Source: Oscillochloris sp.
GTDB taxonomy: Bacteria > Chloroflexota > Chloroflexia > Chloroflexales > Chloroflexaceae
NCBI GenBank assembly: GCA_012032775.1
Contig: JAAUQO010000016.1
Span: 1-49,849 of the forward strand
Direction of reading: 5' to 3'
Length of the DNA stretch: 49,849 bases
A program made the translations under genes and the position numbers. The notes below the pieces were generated by a model. That model was not told the DNA's origin. It ran no database searches and saw nothing but the letters and a program-made list of their open reading frames with translations. This document shows positions 18,095 through 27,015 of this stretch, in pieces; position 1 is the stretch's first letter, and each line of letters begins with the position of its first letter.

Positions 18095-19912
18095 TCACTC
18101 TGTCAGGCTGGCCACCGGCTGTGCGAGAACCCTGGTGCTGATCGGCACAACCGCCAGCAGGCGACGTACCGCCGCCGGATCGCCGCCGAATGCTTCCGCC
18201 GCCGCCATTCGCACCGGCGCCATCCGCAGTGGGCCGTGGTCGGGCAGATCCGAGCGCAATGGTCCCAGCGATCGCCACTTATGCGTCTGTACGGCATCCA
18301 GATCGAGCGTATTCAGGCGCGTGGCACCTAGCAGCGCACGGTAGTGCGGCGGCAACCGGCGCTGGGCGTGAAAACGGAGGGCATGCCACCTGAGCTTCAA
18401 TCCGCGCAGCGGCTGCAAGTACGGCGGCGATGGGAACGCCGCCAGTTTCGGCCAATAACGCTGGAGGAGTTTGATTTGTAGGCCGCGATTACGGATCAAC
18501 TCGGGCGGCAAGCCTAGCCCAAACTCGGCGTAGCTGCGATCGATAAACGGCGTGCGATCCAGGCCGTGATAGCCATTCATGATCGGCTGATACGAGATGC
18601 CGCGATGCAACCGGTTCCAGACGTGGATCATCACCATCTGCTGGTAGATATCCCAGCCCGGCATCGAGTCGATCTGGGTCTGGAGATTATCATTGATCTC
18701 GGCAAGGTACGGATGCGGGTCGAAATCGAGCAAGTTCCGGAGCGCTTCAACCGACCAGTAGATTCCATACTTCGTATAGCGCTCGATCATGCTCTTGCTC
18801 GGATCGAGCATGGCATCGGAGGGATGCCCGCCGCCGCCGGTTGAATTGCCCATGTAACCGCCTGGAATGAGCATGCGGCGCCCCGCGAGCCGTTGCAGGA
18901 ACGGCAACTGGTACATGCCATGGGCGTGGAAACTGGCTCCGAACCAGTCCAGCCACTGCTCCATCCCAGTGGCCAGATAGTTCTGACCCAACTCAACCCG
19001 TTGCCAGGGAATATGCAATGTTTCGGCGACCCGTCGCCCCAGGGTTACTTCCATCGAGCTGAGCGGGCCGTAGGTATAGGCCTGCATCGGCAGCCCGAGA
19101 TCGGCGGCGACCGCAGCGATCAAGCGCGAATCCATGCCGCTCGAAATCGGGAGCGCAATATCACCCGACACATTGGTCAAACTCCCGCCGATCGCGGCAA
19201 CCAGCAGTTCGTACCAGTCGGCGATCAGTTTCTGTTCATCACGGCCACGCTCAATCTCCGGTGCGCGCAGCGACCATAGTTTCACTTGTTGCTGCACATG
19301 GCCCTGTTCCCAACGGCCATAACTGTCGGGCGGCAGAACCGTCATCGGGCGATAAAGCGTATCGCTGCCGAGGAACTGACCGAACATCAGTACCTCGACC
19401 AGGCCGCGCCGCGAAAAGTGTTCAGGCCCAAGATTGGCGGTCGCTACCGTCACCGGTTCCAGCGAGCTTACCAGCCCGATTTCTGGCGCTGTTGTGTAGA
19501 AAAGCGGGATCGTTCCGGCCCAATCATTCCAGATCTCCCAACTCCGGCCATCGGCGGCGATCTGGATCAGCACCACGCGCCCTTCCCAGGGCAGGCGGAA
19601 GTCGGTCGGGGTTGCGGCGCGCGCAAGCTGTTCTGCGACGCTGCTCCAGCGAACCTGATTGAGCGGCGATCCAACAAAAACCAGCACCGAGCCGTCGGGC
19701 ATCCGATAGAGCGATTCCTGAGGATCGTAGTGACTCCAGAGGCACAATGTCGTCGCGCCGATCACGACTTCATGCACCTGAAGCCAGGGAAAATGGCGCA
19801 GCGCCTTGCGGTGGGCTGCATCCCAGCGCTCCCAATCCGATAAACTCAAGTTCGCGGCCAGAGAAAATCCAACGGCCGGCTGTGCATGAATTGTCTGCGT
19901 CGTAGACGACAT
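18095..19912 (-). CDS. Asparagine-synthase-like protein lacking the amidotransferase Cys
   Basis: 605 residues. The C-terminal part is an ATP pyrophosphatase domain of the asparagine synthase family with the PP-loop PISSGMDSR (255-263) and QAYTYG after it. The N-terminal half keeps the fold landmarks of a class II glutamine amidotransferase (NDWAGTIPLFY at 129-139) but has no N-terminal Cys nucleophile, so glutamine hydrolysis is not expected. Such proteins recur in polysaccharide loci and may amidate sugar acids or amino-acid substituents using ammonia or another amine. It sits between glycosyltransferase genes in one operon. Substrate unknown. Confidence 0.8.
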   Translation of the reverse strand: MSSTTQTIHAQPAVGFSLAANLSLSDWERWDAAHRKALRHFPWLQVHEVVIGATTLCLWSHYDPQESLYRMPDGSVLVFVGSPLNQVRWSSVAEQLARAATPTDFRLPWEGRVVLIQIAADGRSWEIWNDWAGTIPLFYTTAPEIGLVSSLEPVTVATANLGPEHFSRRGLVEVLMFGQFLGSDTLYRPMTVLPPDSYGRWEQGHVQQQVKLWSLRAPEIERGRDEQKLIADWYELLVAAIGGSLTNVSGDIALPISSGMDSRLIAAVAADLGLPMQAYTYGPLSSMEVTLGRRVAETLHIPWQRVELGQNYLATGMEQWLDWFGASFHAHGMYQLPFLQRLAGRRMLIPGGYMGNSTGGGGHPSDAMLDPSKSMIERYTKYGIYWSVEALRNLLDFDPHPYLAEINDNLQTQIDSMPGWDIYQQMVMIHVWNRLHRGISYQPIMNGYHGLDRTPFIDRSYAEFGLGLPPELIRNRGLQIKLLQRYWPKLAAFPSPPYLQPLRGLKLRWHALRFHAQRRLPPHYRALLGATRLNTLDLDAVQTHKWRSLGPLRSDLPDHGPLRMAPVRMAAAEAFGGDPAAVRRLLAVVPISTRVLAQPVASLTE

Positions 19913-19938
19913 AACGTAGCGATTCCTCTTGTCAGCCG

Positions 19939-21183
19939 TTACTGCTGCGCCGGTGCGGCATGCAAAACCGGCGGGCGGGCGGGAAGTCGAGCCGTATCAA
20001 GGTGGCGATACAGATTCGCCTTGCTGAATAGCGCAACAAACGGCGGTGTCGCCGGCCCATACTGTTGGTACGTCTGCCGAATACGGCTATAACCGGCGGC
20101 AAAGGCCGGGTAAGAGCCGGAACGAAATGTCAGGCCGCAATGGAAGCGGCGCGCCCAGTAAGCCATCAAGCCGTCGTCGGGCAACAGCGAGGGGCGGCCG
20201 TAGCTGGCGGCCTGAATCTGAATCCCACTGGAGCCGTAATGCCCGATGTAGGGCAGCAAGACGTACTTGCACGACTGGTAGGCCTGAGCCGTGACCCGTT
20301 CGTCGGTGATGAACCCTGCGGTCTCGAACATGCGGCCTTGTGCCTGTAACCGTTCGCGATAGCCCTGACTGACGGCGCTCATGCTGCGTTGCAGGTTCAG
20401 CTTTCCGCAGTGCAGAACGGCCGTTGCGGGCTGTTCAACTGCCAGGCGCAGCAGCCATTCGTAGCCGCGGCGATCCTGATTCGTTCCGTAGTAGAGCAAA
20501 ATATCGCGGTTCTGATCTGACTGGCCGTGCAGGAATTCCTGCATCGCAGCCAGCAGATCATCCTGCGCCATGGCATCAGGTTCCGGCTCAAACGCCCGAT
20601 AAATATCCGGCAACCAGCGTACCTGAGGGTGCCGGATCAACCCGACGAAGCGCGGGTCGAGCGAATAGGAAACGACATCAACCGGCAATTGGCTAAGGTA
20701 GCGGCGAAAAAACAGCAGATCGGCGCGCAATTCACGCAGGCGCCGGCCGATCGAGACATGGGGCTTTAGACCGGTGCCGCGCCGCAGCCAGGGCGCCAAC
20801 GAGCCATGGTGCAGGAATAACTGCTCGATCCGGCCGACAAATTCCGGTTTCTGGCCGAGCCGGGCCAATTCTTTCAACGTGTGGCGAACCTGATCGCCGT
20901 CGGGGAAGAACGTCAGCCCGGTGGGATCCTGCAAGCGCCGGATCGCTGCAATCTCGGCCTGAGGTGCATCAAGATCGGACTGCCGATCGAGGTACACAAT
21001 CTGCAGATTCGCCCGTCCGCGCAGTGCTTCGATATACGGCACTCGTTCGTCGGCGTCTACTCCGACCGCAATGGTTACCGCATGGCCGTGGTCGAGAAAA
21101 TATCCGGCAAGCACATTGCAGTAAATTTGACGATGGCCGATCGTCAGTTTGCTATACACAAGCACCGGCGGTAGTGACAACAT
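19939..21183 (-). CDS. Putative GT-B glycosyltransferase
   Basis: 414 residues. I recognise no specific family. The second half has the pattern of a retaining GT-B enzyme: DILLYYGTNQDRRGYEWLL followed by CKYVLLPYIGHYGSSGIQIQ, corresponding to the donor-binding domain and the segment where the conserved Glu normally lies. The first half starts VLVYSKLTIGHRQIYCNVLA. It is the first gene of the operon that ends at 12434, preceded by GAGGAG. Neighbours make sugar transfer the likely role. Confidence 0.6.
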   Translation of the reverse strand: MLSLPPVLVYSKLTIGHRQIYCNVLAGYFLDHGHAVTIAVGVDADERVPYIEALRGRANLQIVYLDRQSDLDAPQAEIAAIRRLQDPTGLTFFPDGDQVRHTLKELARLGQKPEFVGRIEQLFLHHGSLAPWLRRGTGLKPHVSIGRRLRELRADLLFFRRYLSQLPVDVVSYSLDPRFVGLIRHPQVRWLPDIYRAFEPEPDAMAQDDLLAAMQEFLHGQSDQNRDILLYYGTNQDRRGYEWLLRLAVEQPATAVLHCGKLNLQRSMSAVSQGYRERLQAQGRMFETAGFITDERVTAQAYQSCKYVLLPYIGHYGSSGIQIQAASYGRPSLLPDDGLMAYWARRFHCGLTFRSGSYPAFAAGYSRIRQTYQQYGPATPPFVALFSKANLYRHLDTARLPARPPVLHAAPAQQ

Positions 21184-21400
21184 CGCGACTAACTCCTCAG
21201 GCGAGCCAGATACGGCAGAACTGCTTCCTTGCTACTGTAGCGCATCGACTGAGCGGAACGATTGCAGCGTCGGGGGCAACATCTATCGACTTTGTCATCG
21301 GCGATTTCAGGCATGTAGCGCACTGATATGCGAAACCTTGCCGATCACACGAACATGCTGAAGATGACGAGAATGTTATATTCGCGATCATCTATTCAGC

Positions 21401-21448
21401 AAAAAGGGCCGGGTCTGCGTATCCGGCGTATGATACCGGATCTAGCCC
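21401..21448 (-). terminator. Intrinsic terminator after GDP-fucose synthase
   Basis: In the minus direction an outer GGGC/GCCC pairing and an inner 6-bp stem (21421-21426 and 21436-21441) are followed by TTTTT (21401-21405). It lies 40 bases past the fcl stop. The remainder of the gene-free stretch 21184-21487 presumably carries the promoter of the next glycosyltransferase operon, but I see no convincing boxes. Confidence 0.6.
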
Positions 21449-21487
21449 CAGCCCTGATCATTGGGCATGTTTTGCTGAAGCGACTAG

Positions 21488-22471
21488 CTACACCCGCGCC
21501 AGATGGTGCTCGCGGTACCACTGGATCGTGCGGCGCAGACCTTCTTCCAGCGGCATATCGGACTCGAAGCCGAACAGTTCACGGGCGCGGGTGGTATCGA
21601 GCATACGGCGCGGCTGGCCGTTGGGCTTGGTCGCATCCCAGATAATCTCGCCCTCGAAACCGACCAGACGGGCGATCATCTCGGTGAGATCCTTGATCTT
21701 CACCTCGTCGCCGCTGCCGATATTGATCGGCAGCGAGCCATCGTAGCGCTCGGTAGCGAGCAAAATACCCTCGGCGGCATCTTCGGCATAGATAAACTCA
21801 CGCGTCGGCGAGCCATCGCCCCAGGCCTCGATCGAAGGAGCGCCGCGATCTTTGGCGTCCTGGCATTTCCGCACCAGTGCCGGGACAACATGCGAGGTTT
21901 GCAGATCGAAGTTATCGCGCGGGCCATACAGGTTCACCGGCAGCAGAAAAATCGAGTTAAACCCATACTGTGCGCGGTAGGCTTCACCCTGAACGAGCAG
22001 CATCTTCTTGGCGAGGCCATAGGGCGCATTCGTCTCTTCGGGATAACCGTTCCAGATATCATCTTCCTTGAACGGCACCGGTGTATGCTTGGGATAGGCG
22101 CAGACCGTCCCGATCGTGACGAACTTATCGACGCCGGCCTTCCAGCTCTCGTGGATAAGTTGGACGCCCATCATCAAGTTTTCGTAGAAGAACTCGGCCG
22201 GATGATCGCGATTGGCGCCGATTCCGCCGACGCGGGCGGCGATATGGATGATCACATCGGCGTTTGCGTCGCTGAGCACCTGACGGATCGCATCAATTTC
22301 ACGAAGATCGTACTCAACCGAACGTGGGACGAAAATATCGTGGGCGCCGCGTTCGCGCAACTTATCGACAACATAGGAACCGAGAAAACCGGCCCCGCCG
22401 GTTACTACAACCCGTTTGTCGTGCCAGTATTCGTGGCTATCAGGCCAGATCTGGCCGTTCTGCTGCTGCAT
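21488..22471 (-). CDS. fcl: GDP-L-fucose synthase
   Basis: 327 residues from the ATG at 22471 (GAGGAG site); a longer frame begins before that site. It is an extended [19 protein letters not shown] site, [33 protein letters not shown] with the conserved Cys, and APYGLAKKM with the catalytic Tyr/Lys. The usual catalytic Ser is Thr here. It performs the epimerisation and reduction of GDP-4-keto-6-deoxy-mannose to GDP-L-fucose. The preceding dehydratase (Gmd) is not in this window and would have to be elsewhere. It is the last gene of the autokinase operon. Confidence 0.9.
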   Translation of the reverse strand: MQQQNGQIWPDSHEYWHDKRVVVTGGAGFLGSYVVDKLRERGAHDIFVPRSVEYDLREIDAIRQVLSDANADVIIHIAARVGGIGANRDHPAEFFYENLMMGVQLIHESWKAGVDKFVTIGTVCAYPKHTPVPFKEDDIWNGYPEETNAPYGLAKKMLLVQGEAYRAQYGFNSIFLLPVNLYGPRDNFDLQTSHVVPALVRKCQDAKDRGAPSIEAWGDGSPTREFIYAEDAAEGILLATERYDGSLPINIGSGDEVKIKDLTEMIARLVGFEGEIIWDATKPNGQPRRMLDTTRARELFGFESDMPLEEGLRRTIQWYREHHLARV

Positions 22472-22581
22472 GGTGCTCCTCAGGGCTAGTTTACGAACAA
22501 CCGTCGTAGTTGTGTACACAGGAAGACGGCTACCGATTGTGCGTCGTTGCCGCAACCGATAACCGCAGTAGCATCAATGAG

Positions 22582-23616
22582 CTATTGGACAATGAATTGC
22601 GCGTTGCGATACTGGCTGTCGAGGGCGTCTTTAATCACGCCATTCACCAGAACATCGCGCACTTCACGGATGCCGTCCTCGACGCTGATTTTGGGTACGA
22701 AGCCGAGTTGATTGCGAATCTTGCCGAACAACACCCGGATATCGCGCATATCGCCGCCGAAGGTCAGATCCTTATACTCGATGCGTGTACCTTCAACATA
22801 CTGCTGGACAAGATGCACGATCTCGTCTTTGGTGTAGTTACCGTCATCGGAGCCGACATTAAACACCTGCCGGCCGGCTACACTACTATCGGCTTCAAGC
22901 CCGATCTGAATGGCATGGCAGATATCGCGCACATGGACGAAAGAGCGGGCGTAGCCGCGCTGATAAATTACCAGTTTACGCCGGGTGAGTGCTTCAAGCA
23001 CAAACTGATTGATGATCAGATCGAAGCGGGTACGCGGCGAAACCCCGAAGAGCGTGGCGAAGCGGAACATCACCGGAGTAGTTGTGGCGCCTGCCGTCTC
23101 GTTGAGCAAAAACTGTTCGGCGGCGATCTTTGTTTCAGCGTAGAGCGACTGCGGGTTCAGCGGCGATTCTTCCGTCACCGGGGCGCCGTCGGCCGAGAGG
23201 CCATAGTTGCTGTAGGTTGAGGCGAACACCATGCGGCCGACCTGCGCGGCGTCGGCGATGGCGAACACCCGCTTGGTGCCCTCAAAATTGTAGCGCCAGG
23301 CAACTTGCGGCCCAACCATCTGGCAGGCGGGAAAGCCGACAATTGCGGCCAGATGGACAACCGCATCAAAGCGTTCGGGGGCCAGACTGCCGACCCGGAT
23401 CGTGTTACCCTCGGCGGCGAGCGTTGCTGCATCGCAGATATCGCCTTTGGCAAAGCGAAAATCCGGATGGTACCAATAACCAAGGAGCGACTCGCCGCCG
23501 AAAAGCAGATCATCGACAATCGTGACCCGCCAGCCTGCGTTCAGCAACACGCCGGTGAGCAATGAGCCGATGTACCCGGCGCCGCCGGTGATCAAGACAT
23601 GGGGCTTCTCGTTCAT
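22582..23616 (-). CDS. NAD-dependent sugar epimerase/dehydratase (extended SDR)
   Basis: 344 residues. HVLITGGAGYIGSLLTG is the NAD-binding start; STYSNYG and SLYAETK carry the Ser/Thr and Tyr-x3-Lys catalytic residues. The C-terminal part has RSFVHVRDICHAIQ, typical of nucleotide-sugar epimerases. The precise sugar is not identifiable. It lies between the HlyD-like gene and fcl in the same operon, so it probably supplies an activated sugar for the same glycan. Confidence 0.87.
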   Translation of the reverse strand: MNEKPHVLITGGAGYIGSLLTGVLLNAGWRVTIVDDLLFGGESLLGYWYHPDFRFAKGDICDAATLAAEGNTIRVGSLAPERFDAVVHLAAIVGFPACQMVGPQVAWRYNFEGTKRVFAIADAAQVGRMVFASTYSNYGLSADGAPVTEESPLNPQSLYAETKIAAEQFLLNETAGATTTPVMFRFATLFGVSPRTRFDLIINQFVLEALTRRKLVIYQRGYARSFVHVRDICHAIQIGLEADSSVAGRQVFNVGSDDGNYTKDEIVHLVQQYVEGTRIEYKDLTFGGDMRDIRVLFGKIRNQLGFVPKISVEDGIREVRDVLVNGVIKDALDSQYRNAQFIVQ

Positions 23617-23639
23617 AATGCACCACCAATCAGATATGG

Positions 23640-25199
23640 CTACGGCTGCGGCTCAAAGGTTACCTGAGCAGTCATATTCCAACGCAGGCGTTCATCCCAC
23701 TGATCGGGGGTAACAGTAACCGTATAACTGGTGCCGACGCCTTCATCACGGCCGATCGTCTCGATAAAGCTGACAGTGCCGGGCAGGCTCAGATCCGGTA
23801 GCGCAAAGAACGTAATCGTCGCCGGGTCGCCTTCGCGAATGCGGCTGATACTCAACTCGTTCAAATCTTCGGTGATCACCTGCCAGGTATTGAGATCGGC
23901 GACAACAAAGGCCACATCGCCGCCCTGGGTCACCTGGCCTGGTTCAATACTCATTGTGGCGATCGTTCCGCTGATCGGCGTCCGGACTGCGACCCGTTCG
24001 ACATCCAATTCGGCCTGTTTGAGCACTACTTCAGCGCGCAGCAACCGCGATTCAGCCAGCGCCAGATCCGAAGTGGTCGGGTCGGCGACAAGTGCGGCAT
24101 AATCGGCCTCAGCCTGGCGCACCTGCGCATTCAGGGCATCGATACTGAACTCGCGCTCGGCGCCGGTAAGTTCCGCGATCCGTGCCCGAGCGTTTAAGAT
24201 CCGTTTTTCGGCGGCGGCGATCTGATCAGCATCGACCGGCAGCAGCACGATATTCAGGCGCGCTTCGGCCTGGCGCACATCGGCTTCATAGGCGGCAATC
24301 TCGCTGATCTCGTTCTTCTGCGCTTCCTCAAGGGCAAGCTTCAGTTCCTCGATCCGCTGCTCCTGGTTTTGCACATCACGCAGCGCCTGGGCTTCCGCAT
24401 CGCGATCGGCCTGATCCAGATTGTCCTTGCCCTGATTAGCCCAGTAAAGGCGGCTATAGTAATCTTGTGCGTTGCGGAGCTCGTTGGCTACCCGTTCAAT
24501 CGACGACTCGATGCGTAGTTTCTCGGCCGAGAGCGTATCGCGGCGAGTTTGCAAGCGCGCCTTTGCATTATCAACGGCGGCCTGCATCACGGCAATATCT
24601 TCCGAGCGCGGGCCGGCCTTCAGGCGGGCCATAACGGCATTCGCTTCGCGCAATTCGGCCCGAGCCGCCGCTAGCTCCTCGGCGGTGACATTATTCTGGT
24701 TTGCCGCCAGGCGCGCCTGGGCTTCATCGATCTCGGCCTCGGCCCGGTTGATCTGTTCCGGTGTCGCACCGGCTACCAGCCGCTCGTAGTTTGCGCGGGC
24801 TTCGGCAAGTTGCGCGCGGGCCTCTTCAACCTGTAGTTCGAGGCGACGCGTATCCAGGCGTGCCAGGACATCGCCTGCCTGAACGGTCTCACCGGGGCGT
24901 ACCATCACTTCCTGAATCATGCCGCCGATTTCGAAACTCAGCTCGACAACCGTAGCCGGCTGAACGCGGGCATTGGTGATCACGGTTCCATCAGCCAGGC
25001 GAATGCCGCCATCGCTTGCCGGTTGCTGAGGGCTCACCGGCGGTTCGGGCGCGCTTGTGGTTGCAGGCGCTTGGGCAGTCGCTGCCGGCCGATCCAGGTC
25101 GGCCGACGGCTCGGGCGGTTGGGTCGGACTACAGGCAGAGATCGCAAATGCGCCGGCTGTGATAAGCGTCAGCGCAAAAATGGAGCGTTGGCGCTTCAT
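23640..25199 (-). CDS. HlyD-like lipoprotein adaptor with long coiled coil
   Basis: 519 residues. A lipoprotein signal peptide ends in ISAC (Cys23), followed by a Pro/Thr linker. A biotinyl-lipoyl-like half (about 75-110, with VRPGETVQAGDVLARLDTR) leads into a very long Ala/Glu/Arg-rich helical hairpin (about 110-385). The second half motif (VAVRTPISGTIATMSIEPGQ) and a beta-barrel follow. This is the layout of periplasmic adaptor subunits. It starts two bases after the autokinase-like gene, and no transporter subunit is adjacent. It may connect the glycan assembly machinery with the cell surface. Confidence 0.85.
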   Translation of the reverse strand: MKRQRSIFALTLITAGAFAISACSPTQPPEPSADLDRPAATAQAPATTSAPEPPVSPQQPASDGGIRLADGTVITNARVQPATVVELSFEIGGMIQEVMVRPGETVQAGDVLARLDTRRLELQVEEARAQLAEARANYERLVAGATPEQINRAEAEIDEAQARLAANQNNVTAEELAAARAELREANAVMARLKAGPRSEDIAVMQAAVDNAKARLQTRRDTLSAEKLRIESSIERVANELRNAQDYYSRLYWANQGKDNLDQADRDAEAQALRDVQNQEQRIEELKLALEEAQKNEISEIAAYEADVRQAEARLNIVLLPVDADQIAAAEKRILNARARIAELTGAEREFSIDALNAQVRQAEADYAALVADPTTSDLALAESRLLRAEVVLKQAELDVERVAVRTPISGTIATMSIEPGQVTQGGDVAFVVADLNTWQVITEDLNELSISRIREGDPATITFFALPDLSLPGTVSFIETIGRDEGVGTSYTVTVTPDQWDERLRWNMTAQVTFEPQP

Positions 25200-25201
25200 T
25201 A

Positions 25202-26653
25202 TTAGTCTCCCATATCGCCGGCGACCCGAACCGAGGCGGTGCGGCCATCGGCGGGATCACCGTGCGGAGGCAACGCAACCTGGCCTTTTTGGCTCTGGCG
25301 GCGGTACAAATTGCTATAATACTTCGAGTTGCGGCGCTTGATATTCGCCACACCATTGAGCAAAATACCGAGCACACTCACCCCGGCCTGTTGCAGGTGC
25401 GTATATGCCTCGCGCAACTGGCTTCCGGTTGTGCTGTTCGAGCGGGCGACCACCAGCGACACATCGGCGACCCGCAAGATCAAGCTGGTATCGACCACCG
25501 AAAGCAGCGCCGGCGAGTCGAAAACAACGACATCGGCCTCGGCGCGCAGCGCTTCGACCATGCGCTCGAATGTCTCGCTCCCCAGCAGTTGCGCCGGAGT
25601 GAGGCTGATCGGACCGCCGCACAACACGCGCAGATTATCGACACCGGTCGGCCGCAAGTAGTTCAACGGCTCGGCCGATTGATGCGTGAGCAGGTTGGTC
25701 AGGCCAATATCATTGCTGAGGCCGAAGAACTCGTGGAGTGAGGGCTGACGCAGATCGGTATCGACCAGCACCACTTTCCGGCCGGTTTGGGCGAGTGCCA
25801 CCGCAAGATTAGCCGCCGTTACGGTGCGGCCCTCGCGGGTGCCGGGACTGGTCACGACCACTGTACGCACGCCACCGGCGAGCGGGAAGGTGTCGAGGTG
25901 GGTGCGGAACATGCGATACGCTTCCGCGTTCGCCGAGTAGGCATCATTCAGCGTCACCAGCATTGCCGGCGGCGACGAGCCGCGCAGGGTGCCGACGGTG
26001 GACAACGGGCGCATACCGCTCAGGCGATCCATATCATCTTCGTCTTTGATACGCGCGTTGAAGTAATCGAGCAGGTAGCCGATCACGATCGCCAGCATAA
26101 GGCCGAGAACGACGCCGAGTGAGATATCGCGGCTAATATTCGGCGAGATGGGATTCACCCCGGCACGGGCCGTCTCGATCACAATCAGCGCGGAAGCCTG
26201 GGCAAAGGGATTGTCGAGAAGCGACCGCTCCTGATTCTTAAAGGCTTGAACAATTGCGTCTGCCAGAATAACAGCTGTATCGGGGTTAGAATGACGTACC
26301 GACAGCCGGAACAATTCCGTCTGGTCGATATTTTCGGTGGTGATACGCCGGTTGAGGGTACCGACATCAATATCGATACCACTGGTACTGATCGCCTGGG
26401 CCAATACCGGGCGAACACTCATCAACTCCATGATCGTCATCGACAGACGCTCACGGGCGCGCAGATCTTCCAACGTCGGCGATGGCCGCGAATACACACC
26501 CTGGTCCTGGTTTACCATCACCAGCGTGCTGGCGGAATACATCGGAGTCTGGCTGCTGCTGTAGAAGTAGCCAAGCGTGCCGCCTATAGCGCTGAACAGG
26601 ACAATCATCCAAAGCCAGCGCCGTACGAAAAGGAAATAATGTTTGAGCTCCAA
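25202..26653 (-). CDS. Wzz/tyrosine autokinase-like protein with degenerate P-loop
   Basis: 483 residues if it starts at the TTG at 26653, six bases after GGAGGG; a longer ATG frame begins in front of that site. It has a Wzz chain-length domain with two membrane helices (about 15-32 and 178-198), then a BY-kinase domain. Walker A' VVLVDTDLRQP and a C-terminal Tyr cluster (SKYYSNLYRR) are intact. The Walker A segment reads TSPGTREGRTVTAANLA, with Arg where the phosphate-binding Lys of GKS/T is expected. Walker B is VVVFDSPALL, with Ala for the usual second Pro. It probably controls chain length and export; kinase activity is doubtful. Confidence 0.88.
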   Translation of the reverse strand: MELKHYFLFVRRWLWMIVLFSAIGGTLGYFYSSSQTPMYSASTLVMVNQDQGVYSRPSPTLEDLRARERLSMTIMELMSVRPVLAQAISTSGIDIDVGTLNRRITTENIDQTELFRLSVRHSNPDTAVILADAIVQAFKNQERSLLDNPFAQASALIVIETARAGVNPISPNISRDISLGVVLGLMLAIVIGYLLDYFNARIKDEDDMDRLSGMRPLSTVGTLRGSSPPAMLVTLNDAYSANAEAYRMFRTHLDTFPLAGGVRTVVVTSPGTREGRTVTAANLAVALAQTGRKVVLVDTDLRQPSLHEFFGLSNDIGLTNLLTHQSAEPLNYLRPTGVDNLRVLCGGPISLTPAQLLGSETFERMVEALRAEADVVVFDSPALLSVVDTSLILRVADVSLVVARSNSTTGSQLREAYTHLQQAGVSVLGILLNGVANIKRRNSKYYSNLYRRQSQKGQVALPPHGDPADGRTASVRVAGDMGD

Positions 26654-26782
26654 GTGAACCCTCCACTCGCGCGAGTGCTGCTGCACTCTGCTTCATTCCG
26701 TTCGTGTTGGTGCAACTTGGGATGTCTATATTGCTAGTTGGATGCACCATTCAGTAAGAGCCGATATTTGTGGTCAATGAAA

Positions 26783-26826
26783 GTGGGCATCGTGATTCGC
26801 TGCCCACCTTACTACTGTTCATTATA
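26783..26826 (-). promoter_or_regulatory. Possible promoter and leader hairpin of the autokinase operon
   Basis: The gene-free stretch 26654-27015 contains, in the minus direction, a perfect TATAAT (26821-26826) 168 bases before the TTG start, without an obvious -35 box. A 7-bp hairpin (26783-26789 and 26801-26807) follows in the presumed leader. The only other feature in the gap is the terminator at 26951-26981. Confidence 0.35.
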
Positions 26827-26950
26827 CACATTCATCGGCTGCCTCATCTGTTGTATCGGGATGACGTGACATGCGGATTGCAAGGCTTTTGTAGTATGAT
26901 TAAAAAAGAGTCATCTAGGCCGGCGGCGAATTGATCCAACCGTCAACAGG

Positions 26951-26981
26951 AAGGGCGATCCGGGAATATCGGATCGCCCTT
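26951..26981. terminator. Hairpin after the GT4 gene
   Basis: A 12-bp perfect inverted repeat (26951-26962 and 26970-26981) with a 7-base loop lies 35 bases past the stop of the GT4 gene. It probably ends the operon 34239-27016. The T-run is short, so termination efficiency is uncertain. Confidence 0.65.
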
Positions 26982-27015
26982 ATACTGCCGGCCATCGATT
27001 CGGCGTTGTATCGGC

